Source of the DNA: Drosophila miranda
Taxonomy: Eukaryota; Arthropoda; Insecta; Diptera; Drosophilidae
Reading direction: 5' to 3'
Assembly (NCBI RefSeq): GCF_003369915.1
Contig: NC_046675.1
Span: 7,688,001 to 7,752,000 of the forward strand
DNA length: 64,000 nt
Each line of letters begins with the position of its first letter. Positions within the stretch are counted from its first letter, which is position 1. This document shows positions 9,918 to 21,481 of the stretch, in pieces. The position numbers and the translations under genes are program-made. Below the pieces are notes generated by a model. The model had not been told where the DNA came from. It saw only the letters and a list, made by a program, of their open reading frames with translations, and ran no database searches.

Positions 9918-11807
9918 ATGTTTTCCCTCAGTTGTTACGAAATATAGTATAGCATTCCCGTTCTAGAACCGATCGGCTGACATTTTTATAGTTTACAAAA
10001 CGAATTAAACCAAACTGATCAAAATCGGATTAGCTGCTAACAGAATACAGATAATTCGTGGGTTACACGATAAATATTTTTCCCCACACTGGAACTTTTT
10101 TTGATCTTTAAGAATTCCCCGCTCCATTCATATTCGGAAAAATTTACTAAAATTACCCTGGAATAAGGTTTTACCCACGTTTTATTCTTTTAATTTGTAG
10201 ATATTTTTTTAATTTTTATTGAATTTTTTTTGGTTTAAATTTTTCAGTATCAACTCTATACAAAAATTGTTCACTCTTAGCTTAGGCATTTACATAGGTT
10301 TCTATCTGAATCGGGTATGGATATGGGTATCGGGTATGGATATAGGTATTGGTATCGGTATCGGTATAATTTGTTAAATGCTACTTAGGTGCTAGTATTA
10401 CAACGAAAAAAAGTGTATGAATGTTGTTGTATTGATTTCACTTGTGGAATAGTTGAATGCAAAAGTTAAGAAAACAAAAAAAAAACAAAAATGCTTTATA
10501 TTCAAGTGAGCAAAATGCCAGTCATGAGCAACAGGCCTTGTAAATCGTTAATCAGCTCTTTGTACTATTTTAAATCTGAGAGGCTTGATCATGTTCGCTT
10601 CAAGTCTTATTGGTTTTCGGATCCTGTGTCGTTTCATTTGGAATACGGGTTGTTTCACTTACGATTAGCTACATATAGTATACAATAGTTTATTTTTTCA
10701 TCTTAAGCCTATTCTTAAATTCTTAAATTGTGTGAAAACTATTCACAATCCACTACAATCCTACTATGTATATTCGTAAAAATAATTGACTGTTCTTTCC
10801 AGCAATAATGTAGATTCTATTCTCGTTTCATATATAGTACAAATACATACAAAAGTTCTATAAAAAATCCGCATGCGAATACTGGACCGGCAAGTTGTTT
10901 ATGTGTGTGTGTTTGTGGTGTGTTTTGTTTTTTTTTTTTTTACAACATTACCTAACTTAAAGTTGGAATTCGGATTCGGAATCGGCTGAAAAATGCTTGC
11001 AAATGCTGCAAATTGTCACATTTCGGGTACAAAAGATTAACAAAAGGTGGAAAAGCGAACATATTGTTCCCATTTCGTTGTCCAAAAATCGTTGTTGTTT
11101 TTGTTTTTGTGTGTTGTTGTGTTGCACATTGTCAATAATCTATATTCTATATAATAACTGCGTCAAGTTTCGTTAAGTTTAATGGAGTATGAAATCTTCA
11201 CGTTTGTCAGGGTGTTTGTGGTCAACGGGGGTCAGGTCAAGGGAGATAAATTATTCAAAATTGGAAAAAAATTAACATTACAAATAGCTTTATGCATCGT
11301 CAGAGGTTCAGGGTCAGGACTAACTACTGAGACTTTCACTTGGTTGAGAGTTTCTTTCTACTGCTCAAGCGTCAAGACTCAAGACAGAGTTGCGATTGGG
11401 GCAAAACTTTCGAGCAATCCTTTACAATTATTGGCATAGATTTATTCGAAAATCGACCACAGATTAATAAGGACTACAAAAAGATTCAAAGTAAGCTTAA
11501 CTGGAGAGAAATGAGATCTCCAAAGTAATAAAATGTATAAATTCTGATTTTCAATCAGTTTAGATGGGTATTGGGCACGGGTACAACTGACAAATGATTA
11601 CCGAAAATGTTCTTAGGGATACGTTTAAGCGTAGCAAGGGGGCTTCTTTCCTATACTATGACGCGTGGGCCTAGCACTAAGTGTATGCTGTTTAATTATG
11701 CGCGTGTGTGTGGGTGTGCGTGCCACATCCATGGCTACTACTGTGGTGCTGCATGGTATGTGGTTTGTGCAAATCGAAGAGAGCGGGGCGGCTTGGGCTT
11801 TGCCCCT
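9918..11807 (-). other. jumu 3' untranslated/downstream region, unit 1
   Basis: AT-rich non-coding DNA between the S2 segment and the jumu stop codon, copied at 19590-21481. It holds a short ggtat/gggtat microsatellite at about 10311-10372, a poly-T run near 10930, and several TTTATT motifs (AATAAA on the minus strand, for example near 10690 and 11440). A long jumu 3' UTR is the simplest reading. I see no gene here. Confidence 0.5.
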
Positions 11808-14051
11808 TTAAATGATGCGGTTGACCAGCGGCATCTTGCGGCGATTGTATGTGGTCGGCTGTGGCTGCGCCTGTGTCTGCACCAGCTGCTGCACCTTCAC
11901 CTTCTGGCCATACTGCTGCTCCAGCTCGCCGGCGGGACCGATGGCATAGTTGATGTCCAGACGCGCACGCTTCGCCTGCTGCTGCTGCTGGTGGTGGTAG
12001 CCGTTGTGGTTCGCATTCAGATCGGCCGGATTCAGCTCGATGATGTGTGTGCCTTGGCCACTGGCTATGGCGCGGCGCACTGCCTCCTTATCGTCCTCGA
12101 TGTCGATGGCATCGTACAGTTGTTCGTCGACCTGGAAGATTGGGAATGAAAGCGTTAGCAAAGGGCTGTTCAGAGTGGGGATAACAAGGCTAGATACCTT
12201 CTCGTATAGCAACGAAGACTTCTCGACCAGGTGCCTTTCCAAACTCACCTCAATGTCAAAGTCGTTGCTCTTCTGGCCGAGCAGGACGTGGTGAAGGGGC
12301 AGGTGATGGCTCGACTGGCTGGCAGCGGAGTGGCTGGCGAGTAGCTCTTCCTCGGCCTCGAATTCGCCCAGCATATCGTCGTCCTCATCCTCGTCCATGA
12401 CATCTTCGTCCTCCTCAACGAGCATCGCATCCACAAGGGTGTCGTCGAAGTCCTGCTCCTCCAGATCGGAGGACTCTTCGATCTCCGACGTCGAATCGAG
12501 CTCCACATCGGAGTCGGCCGATCCGTGCTTCATCTCGCCGCGCTCCAACGACTCCAGGTGCTCCGGATAGACCATGGCGCAGCGTATGGCCTGTGGATCC
12601 TTGCGCGACCACTTCTGCACTTCCTCGTCCATCTTGGTGATGCGCTCCGGGTTCATGGCCCAGCGGCAGCCCTTGCGCTGATTGCCATTCGTGGCCGGGC
12701 GCTCGATCTTCTCGAAGCACTTGTTCAGCGACAGATTGTGCCGCACGCTGTTCTTCCAGCCACTCGGCGCATTCTCGAAGTACGGAAAGTGCTGGCACAG
12801 GAAACTGTAGATCTCCGAGACGGGCAGCGAGCCGGCCCGCGAGTTCTTCAGGGCCAGCGCGATGAGGCAGGAGTATGAGTAGGCCGGCTTGGGGAAGGCG
12901 CTGCCCACGACAGGCAGCTTGACCTTCTGCTGCAGCGGCTTGACGAGACCAGCACTGCCGCTGCTGTTGTTGGCGATGTTGACCAGGTTGCTGCCATTGC
13001 TGAGCGGCGAGGAGGAGGCCAGCGACGAGCCGGACGATGGCGAGCCCATGCTCTGCATCTGGTGGTGCGGCGAATGGGCCGCCGAGGCGATGCTCTTTGG
13101 TGTGGTGCTCCCCTGCTGCAGCAGGCCGCGCTTGGAGGCCTCCTCCCGCTTCAGGACCATGCCGTTGCCCGAACTCGGGGACGAACCGTTGGGGGACTTG
13201 GCCGACGACTGGTGCTTCAGCTTCTGGTAGGCGGCGCTGTTGGCGAAGGTTAGGCCCCCGATGCCGGGCGCCAGCTTGATCGTGTTGGTGGAGACGCCTC
13301 CGGCGGTGAGCTGGTTGGAGGAGGTCTTTGAGGTCTTGTTGCCGCCCTCCTCAGACGGACTGGACTGCGACTGGGCCCTGCGCAGCTCCGTGCCCAGATC
13401 CTTGCGCACTGCATCCACTGCCGAGGAGTTTCGGCGCTGCAGCACCGAGTTGGTGGCCATGGTGGCCGGTGCCGTGCTCCCGGTGCCGGTTACCACCGAA
13501 ATCTGTTTGGGTATGTGTGCGCTCACTTGCTCCCGGCGCAGCGATCCAGCGCTGACCTTCATCTGGGCCGGCGAGAAGGTCAGATGTGACTTGTGCTGGT
13601 CCCGGTCCCCGCATGGCGATGCCGGCACGGCCCGCGACTGTGTGGAAGTGGCTGCCTTGCCCCTGCGCGGCGACCCCAGCATGGAGGAGGCCGAGCAGGC
13701 AGCGGAGTTGATCAGCGGCATCACCGAAATGGGGTTCACGCAGGCCCCCAGATCGGCGTAGTAGTCGGTGTTCGACCAGAAGTTGGCCGAGGAGCCCATC
13801 CACTTGGCCGTCGGCGAGGAGTGCAGCGTGCTGCTGGCCAGGAAATTGGCGTTGGCGTTGTATGCCACCGGCAGGTTGCTGCCGCTGCTCGTGTTGTTGT
13901 TGATGGCCGAAATCGTCTCCAGGGCGTGGTCCAGCGAGGTCAGGTCGCTAGAGGTAGCCAATGTGCTGGCTATCTCCGCCCGGATGTCCACGTCCAGCAT
14001 GTCCTGCATCGAGTCGGACACGTAAAAGTCCAGCGAAGGGCCAGCCGCATC
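11808..14051 (-). CDS. jumu: jumu-like copy 1, lacking coding exon 1
   Basis: Near-identical to the complete copy: exon 2 12249-14051 and exon 3 11808-12131, stop TAA at 11808-11810. It encodes the N-terminal Ser-rich region, one forkhead domain (about 12575-12890), the acidic stretch and the C-terminal tail ending VNRII. No copy of the 20-residue first exon lies upstream, because intron sequence is cut at 15050 and replaced by S1. The acceptor before exon 2 is intact. An ATG at 14075 lies in frame just upstream of it, so an unspliced start could encode eight new residues followed by the normal protein. Differences from the complete copy include Val to Met in the acidic region and Ala to Ser near the N-terminus. 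It could be a silent duplicate. Confidence 0.85.
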   Translation of the reverse strand, partial: DAAGPSLDFYVSDSMQDMLDVDIRAEIASTLATSSDLTSLDHALETISAINNNTSSGSNLPVAYNANANFLASSTLHSSPTAKWMGSSANFWSNTDYYADLGACVNPISVMPLINSAACSASSMLGSPRRGKAATSTQSRAVPASPCGDRDQHKSHLTFSPAQMKVSAGSLRREQVSAHIPKQISVVTGTGSTAPATMATNSVLQRRNSSAVDAVRKDLGTELRRAQSQSSPSEEGGNKTSKTSSNQLTAGGVSTNTIKLAPGIGGLTFANSAAYQKLKHQSSAKSPNGSSPSSGNGMVLKREEASKRGLLQQGSTTPKSIASAAHSPHHQMQSMGSPSSGSSLASSSPLSNGSNLVNIANNSSGSAGLVKPLQQKVKLPVVGSAFPKPAYSYSCLIALALKNSRAGSLPVSEIYSFLCQHFPYFENAPSGWKNSVRHNLSLNKCFEKIERPATNGNQRKGCRWAMNPERITKMDEEVQKWSRKDPQAIRCAMVYPEHLESLERGEMKHGSADSDVELDSTSEIEESSDLEEQDFDDTLVDAMLVEEDEDVMDEDEDDDMLGEFEAEEELLASHSAASQSSHHLPLHHVLLGQKSNDFDIEVSLERHLVEKSSLLYEKVSSLVIPTLNSPLLTLSFPIFQVDEQLYDAIDIEDDKEAVRRAIASGQGTHIIELNPADLNANHNGYHHQQQQQAKRARLDINYAIGPAGELEQQYGQKVKVQQLVQTQAQPQPTTYNRRKMPLVNRII

Positions 14052-15050
14052 CTGCAAGGGATAGGTAATGTACATTTGAGTCACGAATCAATCAATCACG
14101 AATCTATTTTCCGAATCAATCGAGCAAACAGAGCTTTTAGCGAAATTTATCGCGGGAATTTTGGCGCGACCAATATTGTGTAACGTCTGCAATTGCACTT
14201 GCTACAGCAAGGTTGATTAACCAGAAGGTGAGGGCCAATAGAAACAGAGCGGAATCACGACACCTTAAGATACATCTACATCTAATACATCACATTCACT
14301 AAAGTTTTCAGATTTACTTTTGAATACACATAAATTGGGGCTCCCGTTTTCACATTCCGCAAGATTTAAACGTTTTCAAAACGAAAACATTTTCGTTGAC
14401 GAAATGAAAATTAAACAAACGGGTTTTTATAGAACGAAACGACCCTTAATTGCCAAAAAGGAAAAAAGCAGATGGCTTATTGATGCATTAACATAAACTT
14501 GACACCTATATCAGGGTAACTAAACTTTTGCTTTCTTTATAAATAATTTTATTTTAAACCAACCTCAAATTTGGCTCGGAAAAAATTGCCCAGAGCAACA
14601 ACAATTTTCGTTTTGGTGCAAACAGCAAAAATATGTGAAAACTGGAGAACCTTAAAACGAAAATCCGCAAAAGTAAATGAAAAACGGAGCCTGCCTGATT
14701 ATATTATATATACTTATATTCATATTCTATCAAATGCAAATCAAAACTAGAGCATATCGTATATTCTCCCACTGCACGCTTTTCCCTGTAAGGTTTCATC
14801 AAAGTGTCATACGGCCATAAGAGCAATAGATTCAAGGCAGTGGTACGGGGGCGGGTATCTGCTTTTCGCTTACTTTCTGTTTTATGTTTTCTGCCTCGTG
14901 CCACAACCTGCCGCATCTTTTTCAAGGCTCTCTGCTATCGCGTCTGCCCCGAATGTTTGCTTTTCGGGTTTTCTTCTTACAAGGAATTGTCATTTCCCGC
15001 CCATTGGTTTCCTTGGTATCCCCTCCACCCCCCCTTTACCACTTATCTCT
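14052..15050 (-). other. Truncated start of jumu intron 1, copy 1
   Basis: Matches 4404-5376 and the exon-2 end of the real intron. It ends at cttatctctcg, where S1 copy C begins. It keeps about 70 bp (around 14580-14650) that the corresponding part of the complete gene (near 24240) lacks. No gene seen. Confidence 0.75.
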
Positions 15051-15963
15051 CGCAGCACCCAACTTAATCTAACCACAAATGGGCTGCGCGGAGCTGTTTC
15101 GGAACTAATCGGACTTCAGCCCGAATAGGCAGAAGGCACACCCACCGCCGACCTGCAGGAGAATCGAATAAGTGTTGTAATAAATGGATAAATGGGTTTT
15201 TTACGTCTACCTTGTTTCCCCATATGCCGGGCAGTGTCTTCATAACTTCAGCACTCTCCTTGAGCGACCCCTTGCACACCTTGCATTTCGGATCGTCATC
15301 TTCCTGCAACTCCTGAATCTTGCGGGCCGGTGGCAAACCAATGCCCAGGTTCGAGGAGTCTGGCACGTCCATATTGATGCCGCTATTTTTCGCCACCAGG
15401 TCGGCCTTCTTGACGATTTTCTTAATGTTGTCGGACATAATGCAAATCTTTTAAATCTTTTGCAAGTTTTTTTTCGGGAACCAAAACTGAAAACGTTTAC
15501 GTTCGGAACAACTCCAAAATGAAAATGATTTTAACAATTTAACAGGAAGCTCGTAGATGAGTTTTGGGGAATTCAACTTGAAAAGTCAGTGTTGAAAAAC
15601 ACCGTCCAAGCAACCAGGGCTTAAATATTTCACACAGCTGTCTTTTCATCAAAGTACGATTCGTTTAATGGAAACACTGAAATCAGCAGACTTTTAGAAA
15701 GGGAAAATTAAAGAATTGAAAAGGATTGACTTAAAGCAATCATACCCTAATGCGTATGTTTTTAGAATGCTATAAGTTAAACAATACATAATAATATGGA
15801 GAAACTAGTTCCCTATTGAACATTGAACCATTTTGAGAACTGAGTTCTATAGTCGATATTTTCAATGAATTTCCAATGGGTATTCTTTAGAGGCAGCCTC
15901 TAATGACCTATAGGAAAGTACCAGTGAATATTGATATCATGTTGGCACACATTAACAAAATAA
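15051..15963. repeat. S segment copy C (S1 type, at a duplication joint)
   Basis: Same borders and same two internal deletions as copy A. It joins jumu intron sequence on the left to the Rfx exon on the right at the identical bases as copy A, showing that this compound joint existed before the last round of amplification. Confidence 0.88.
15105..15438 (-). CDS. Unidentified 91-residue CxxC protein, copy C
   Basis: Exon 1 15211-15438 and exon 2 15105-15152 (stop TAG), intron 58 nt. Same predicted protein as the other copies. It lies inside an S1 segment within duplicated jumu sequence. Confidence 0.72.
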
Positions 15964-16705
15964 TACACCTCGCTCAATCATCTGGCGCAGGCCGCACGAG
16001 CTGTGCTCCAGAACGGCGCCCAGATCTCCCAAATGTTGAGTGATCTGAACCGCGTGGATTTCCACAATATGCAGGTGAGTCGAGCAACGAATTACAACGA
16101 AGTTATTGGAGACTGAACAGCGCTCTTTGTGCCCGTGCAGGAACAGGCCGCCTGGGTGAGTCAGTGTGCCCCGGCTGTGGTTCAGAGATTGGAGAGCGAC
16201 TTCAAGGCCGCCCTGCAGCAGCAGAGCTCGCTGGAGCAGTGGGCCAGCTGGCTGCAGCTCGTGGTCGAGTCGGCCATGGAGGAGTACACGGGCAAGCCGA
16301 CATATGCGCGGGCCGCCCGCCAGTTCCTGCTCAAGTGGAGCTTCTACAGCTCGATGATCATCCGGGACTTGACGCTGCGCTCGGCCTCGAGCTTCGGCAG
16401 CTTCCACCTGATAAGACTTCTGTTCGACGAGTACATGTTCTATCTGGTGGAGCACAAGATAGCCGAGGCGCAGCAGAAGACGGACATAGCGGTCATATGC
16501 GAACGCATGGTAAGATTCCTTGGAATTGTACCCATAGCCCTCTTGATTCGCTAACAATCCCAATGTTCCCCAGAAGAAAGAGATGGACTTTGAATTTGAA
16601 TGCCAGTTCGCGTACATCACCAGCGAAACGGAGCAGCAGAATACCCCCAGCTCGGTCAGCGGCGGGGATGTTGGCATCGAGGCGAAGCGACTGAAGCAGG
16701 AATGA
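15964..16705 (+). pseudogene. Rfx: Rfx 3'-terminal fragment, copy 2
   Basis: Exons 15964-16074, 16141-16509 and 16574-16705, the same structure and joint as copy 1. Missense differences from copy 1 include Val to Met in DFHNVQ, Ala to Asp and Val to Ile near the end of exon 2, and Asn to Ile near the C-terminus. The frame stays open and splice sites are intact, but there is no promoter, DNA-binding domain or proper start, so it is most likely a non-functional fragment. Confidence 0.85.
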
Positions 16706-18230
16706 GTTGCTATGGAAGCGGAAGCGGAAGCAGTGAAACTAGTATTCATAGTAACCGAGTTTATGTAATCCGTAATGGTTATCCCGATCAGTGTGCACCT
16801 GTCCCCATGTCACCCTGTCACCCATATTCAGCTCTGCATTTAATAGTCAAACCGTGTGTTGTACGTATCCGTGTGTTAGTTTGTAGTCCTAAGTTCCCAG
16901 ACCCTAAGCGTAGTCAGTCGATCATTTTTAGTAGTAACATTTTAGGCAGACTCAAAGGACTCATAGCTCATGCAGAGGCAGCGCTAGTGCTGGCCGATTA
17001 GTGTGAGTTTGTATGAGTGAGCATTGCCCCCACATTGAAGTGAAGAGCCGTCCAGCAGGCAGGAGGCAAACGCAGGCGGCAGCAAGGCGCAAGCCGCAAG
17101 CAACGTCTGTCCTTGCCTGCCTGGTCAACAGATCCGATCTGATCTCTGATCGATCCGTGTATTCATAAGATACATTTTAGTTTAAGTACATGTGCATTAA
17201 TATCTGTAATTTACGTCTAATTGTCTACTGTCTACGTCTACGATAATGTTAGTTCCCCTTGTTTGTTTAAGAGAGAGCGGAGAATGCATCAGTTTTGTCT
17301 GGTTTCAACTATCTTGTATCTTGTATGTCACAGCGCACAGCGCACGGCGCACACTCGCACACATAGATACACAGATCACACACAACCACATATACATGGA
17401 GCACCCACGCACACTGAAAGCGAAAGCGACAGCGACAGCGAAAGCTACAGTTCGATTTTATAGATTTTAGCGAAACAGCTTGCTCAACGAATTAACAAAG
17501 TATCGGTATATCCAGCTCAAACCTAAGCTAAGTAAACAACAGGCCTTAAATGTGCAAAGATCAACACTCAATTTTGAAACAATACAATTTACCATATACC
17601 TTATACCTTATACTCTATATGTATATGTATATCTATATAGTATACAATGTGTAGACTAAGAAACATGAATGTAATATGTATATTTTAACTACAAGTGGAT
17701 GCTCTGGGGGAGCAGCATACAATATATTTTAACAGAGGCGCTTTTCAAAGTATTTGATGCAATTTTATGTGTACGAGTACAAGATGCAAACGAACCAAAA
17801 TACGATTTGCTTTGCACATCGAGTAACTAAGCGGATGCCTTCGTGCTCCATCCAACTGTCTAGTCCTAAAGCACACATCTGACATTATCTCTGCCTGGCA
17901 CAAAAAAGAACGAACCAAATACCAACCACATATGTACATATTCGGCTCTTGACGAATCTGTCCGGTCTGGCAGGCGAATGGACGGCGACGGGCACAGTAC
18001 ATGTGCAAAAGCATGTGATATGAACACAGAGTTCCTCTCGCACTATTGTCCACTGTCCCGTCCACGCCTGCCACTCAGCCCAGGCAGCGAAGCTCAATTA
18101 CGATCTGCTCAAAATGCAAATTGCTCAGCTAATACCTAAGTTTTATTGGTTGTTGAAGGAAAACCAATAACAAACTTTTGAAATGTCAAAACTATTTATA
18201 TGTGTGAAATAAAAATTGTCCTCAAAAAAT
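16706..18230 (+). other. Rfx 3' untranslated region, duplicated copy 2
   Basis: Counterpart of 7030-8560 with small indels: fewer ggaagc hexamers after the stop and an extra tatgta unit near 17625. No gene seen. Confidence 0.6.
18208..18213 (+). terminator. Candidate Rfx polyadenylation signal, copy 2
   Basis: AATAAA at the position equivalent to 8539-8544. Confidence 0.4.
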
Positions 18231-18654
18231 AACCGAAACCGAAACATGTCCTTCACCTGTATTCAATACTTTTTGGAGGGTATAAACACGCTTCATACTT
18301 GTGTAGATAGCTTCGAACTGTGCGACCGCAAAGTGTCTACCCTTGATGGAATTGGGAGAAGTGTATCGATGATGTTTTTATCCGAAAACTATTATAAATT
18401 CGGAGCAGTATGCTTCAATAGCTTCATAGGATCCAGCTTCAATAGCTCCATACCTTATTGACACCTTGGACGCTTTAGATTCTGGAAAAGGGCCCGCAGA
18501 AAACCGATCCCTCGTACCTCACCAATTAGAAGTGGGATGTACTCGTGTTGTTAGTTTATTTATTTATTTCTGTTATAATGTTTGTTATTTCTACTCAAGC
18601 CCAGAGTTTTTCTTTCTTCTTCTCTCAATTTCCTGTATGTATGTGTAAATGTAG

Positions 18655-19589
18655 CGCAGCACCCAACTTAATCTAACCACAAATGGGCTGCGCGGAGCTG
18701 TTTCGGAATTAATCGGACTTCAGCCCGAATAGGCAGAAGGCACACCCACCGCCGACCTGCAGGAGAATCGAATAAGTTTTTTAATAAATGGATAAATGGG
18801 TTTTTTACGTCTACCTTGTTTCCCCATATGCCGGGCAGTGTCTTCATAACTTCAGCACTCTCCTTGAGCGACCCCTTGCACACCTTGCATTTCGGATCGT
18901 CATCTTCCTGCAACTCCTGAATCTTGCGGGCCGGTGGCAAACCAATGCCCAGGTTCGAGGAGTCTGGCACGTCCATATTGATGCCGCTATTTTTCGCCAC
19001 CAGGTCGGCCTTCTTGACGATTTTCTTAATGTTGTCGGACATAATGCAAATCTTTTAAATCTTTTGCAAGTTTTTTTTCGGGAACCAAAACTGAAAACGT
19101 TTACGTTCGGAACAACTCCAAAATGAAAATGATTTTAGTAAAGGAAGCTAACAATTTGACAGGAAGCTCGTAGATGACCCAAAACAGTTTTGGGGAATTC
19201 AACTTGAAATGTCAGTGTTGAAAAACACCGTCCAAGCAACCAGGGCTTAAATATTTCACACAGCTGTCTTTTCATCAAAGTACGATTCGTTTAATGGAAA
19301 CGCTGAAATCAGCAGACTTTTAGAAAGGGAAAATTAAAGAATTGAAAAGGATTGACTTAAAGCAATCATACCCTAATGCGTATGTTTTTAGAATGCTATA
19401 AGTTAAACAATACATAATAATATGGAGAAACTAGTTCCCTATTGAACATTGAACCATTTTGAGAACTGAGTTCTATAGTCGATATATTCAATGAATTTCC
19501 AATGGGTATTCTTTAGAGGCAGCCTCCCATGACCTATAGGAAAGTACCAGTGAATATTGATATCACGTTGGCACACATTAACAAAATAA
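18655..19589. repeat. S segment copy D (S2 type)
   Basis: Equivalent of copy B, with the same full-length upstream region, between the Rfx 3' fragment and the jumu 3' region. Confidence 0.85.
18709..19042 (-). CDS. Unidentified 91-residue CxxC protein, copy D
   Basis: Exon 1 18815-19042 and exon 2 18709-18756 (stop TAA). The intron has two base changes (gtttttta for gtgttgta on the plus strand) but the donor and acceptor are intact. Same predicted protein as copies A to C. Confidence 0.74.
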
Positions 19590-21481
19590 ATGTTTTCCCT
19601 CAGTTGTTACGAAATATAGTATAGCATTCCCGTTCTAGAACCGATCGGCTGACATTTTTATAGTTTACAAAACGAATTAAACCAAACTGATCAAAATCGG
19701 ATTAGCTGCTAACAGAATACAGATAATTCGTGGGTTACACGATAAATATTTTTCCCCACACTGGAACTTTTTTTGATCTTTAAGAATTCCCCGCTCCATT
19801 CATATTCGGAAAAATGTACTAAAATTACCCGGGAATAAGGTTTTACCCACATTTTATTCTTTTAATTTGTAGATATTTTTTTAATTTTTATTGAATTTTT
19901 TTTGGTTTAAATTTTTTAGTATCAACTCTATACAAAAATTGTTCACTCTTAGCTTAGGCATTTACATAGGTTTCTATCTGTATCCGGGTATGGATATGGG
20001 TATCGGGTATGGATATAGGTATTGGTATCGGTATCGGTATAATTTGTTAAATGCTACTTAGGTGCTAGTATTACAACGAAAAAAAGTGTATGAATGTTGT
20101 TGTATTGATTTCACTTGTGGAATAGTTGAATGCAAAAGTTAAGAAAACAAAAAAAAAACAAAAATGCTTTATATTCAAGTGAGCATAATGCCAGTCATGA
20201 GCAACAGGCCTTGTAAATCGTTAATCAGCTCTTTGTACTATTTTAAATCTGAGAGGCTTGATCATGTTCGCTTCAAGTCTTATTGGTTTTCGGATCCTGT
20301 GTCGTTTCATTTGGAATACGGGTTGTTTCACTTACGATTAGCTACATATAGTATACAATAGTTTATTTTTTCATCTTAAGCCTATTCTTAAATTCTTAAA
20401 TTGTGTGAAAACTATTTACAATCCACTACAATCCTACTATGTATATTCGTAAAAATAATTGACTGTTCTTTCCAGCAATAATGTAGATTCTATTCTCGTT
20501 TCATATATAGTACAAATACATACAAAAGTTCTATAAAAAATCCGCATGCGAATACTGGACCGGCAAGTTGTTTATGTGTGTGTGTTTGTGGTGTGTTTTG
20601 TTTTTTTTTTTTTTACAACATTACCTAACTTAAAGTTGGAATTCGGATTCGGAATCGGCTGAAAAATGCTTGCAAATGCTGCAAGTTGTCACATTTCGGG
20701 TACAAAAGATTAACAAAAGGTGGAAAAGCGAACATAGTGTTCCCATTTCGTTGTCCAAAAATCGTTGTTGTTTTTGTTTTTGTGTGTTGTTGTGTTGCAC
20801 ATTGTCAATAATCTATATTCTATATAATAACTGCGTCAAGTTTCGTTAAGTTTAATGGAGTATGAAATCTTCACGTTTGTCAGGGTGTTTGTGGTCAACG
20901 GGGGTCAGGTCAAGGGAGATCAAATTATTCAAAATTGGAAAAAAATTAACATTACAAATAGCTTTATGCATCGTCAGAGGTTCAGGGTCAGGACTAACTA
21001 CTGAGACTTTCACTTGGTTGAGAGTTTCTTTGTACTGCTCAAGCGTCAAGACTCAAGACAGAGTTGCGATTGGGGCAAAACTTTCGAGCAATCCTTTACA
21101 ATTATTGGCATAGATTTATTCGAAAATCGACCACAGATTAATAAGGACTACAAAAAGATTCAAAGTAAGCTTAACTGGAGAGAAATGAGATCTCCAAAGT
21201 AATAAAATGTATAAATTCTGATTTTCAATCAGTTTAGATGGGTATTGGGCACGGGTACAACTGACAAATGATTACCGAAAATGTTCTTAGGGATACGTTT
21301 AAGCGTAGCAAGGGGGCTTCTTTCCTATACTATGTAGCGTGGGCCTAGCACTAAGTGTATGCTGTTTAATTATGCGCGTGTGTGTGGGTGTGCGTGCCAC
21401 ATCCATGGCTACTACTGTGGTGCTGCATGGTATGTGGTTTGTGCAAATCGAAGAGAGCGGGGCGGCTTGGGCTTTGCCCCT
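19590..21481 (-). other. jumu 3' untranslated/downstream region, unit 2
   Basis: Counterpart of 9918-11807, including the ggtat microsatellite at about 19985-20042 and the poly-T run near 20600. This would be the 3' UTR of the complete jumu gene. No separate gene seen. Confidence 0.5.

Larger units (their letters stand above)
5377..15050. repeat. Tandem amplification unit 1 (9,674 bp)
   Basis: Direct repeat of 15051-24658. Order: S1 small gene (minus), Rfx 3' fragment (plus), S2 small gene (minus), jumu 3' region, jumu exons 3 and 2 (minus), and about 1 kb of jumu intron 1. Offsets between matching points of the two units stay at 9,672-9,676 bp throughout. In the jumu coding part I noticed only about three base differences between units, so the duplication is young or has been homogenised by gene conversion. 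Confidence 0.92.

Noticed and set aside
4425-14075. Treating jumu copies 0 and 1 as pseudogenes because they lack exon 1
   Set aside because: Their frames, acceptors and an in-frame upstream ATG are intact, so calling them dead would go beyond the evidence. Expression is unknown.
11808-14084. A 758-codon uninterrupted jumu frame starting with GTG
   Set aside because: The start is not ATG and the first residues are intronic; the frame also reads through intron 2. The spliced model is better supported by exon 1 at 32063-32122 and by the splice sites.
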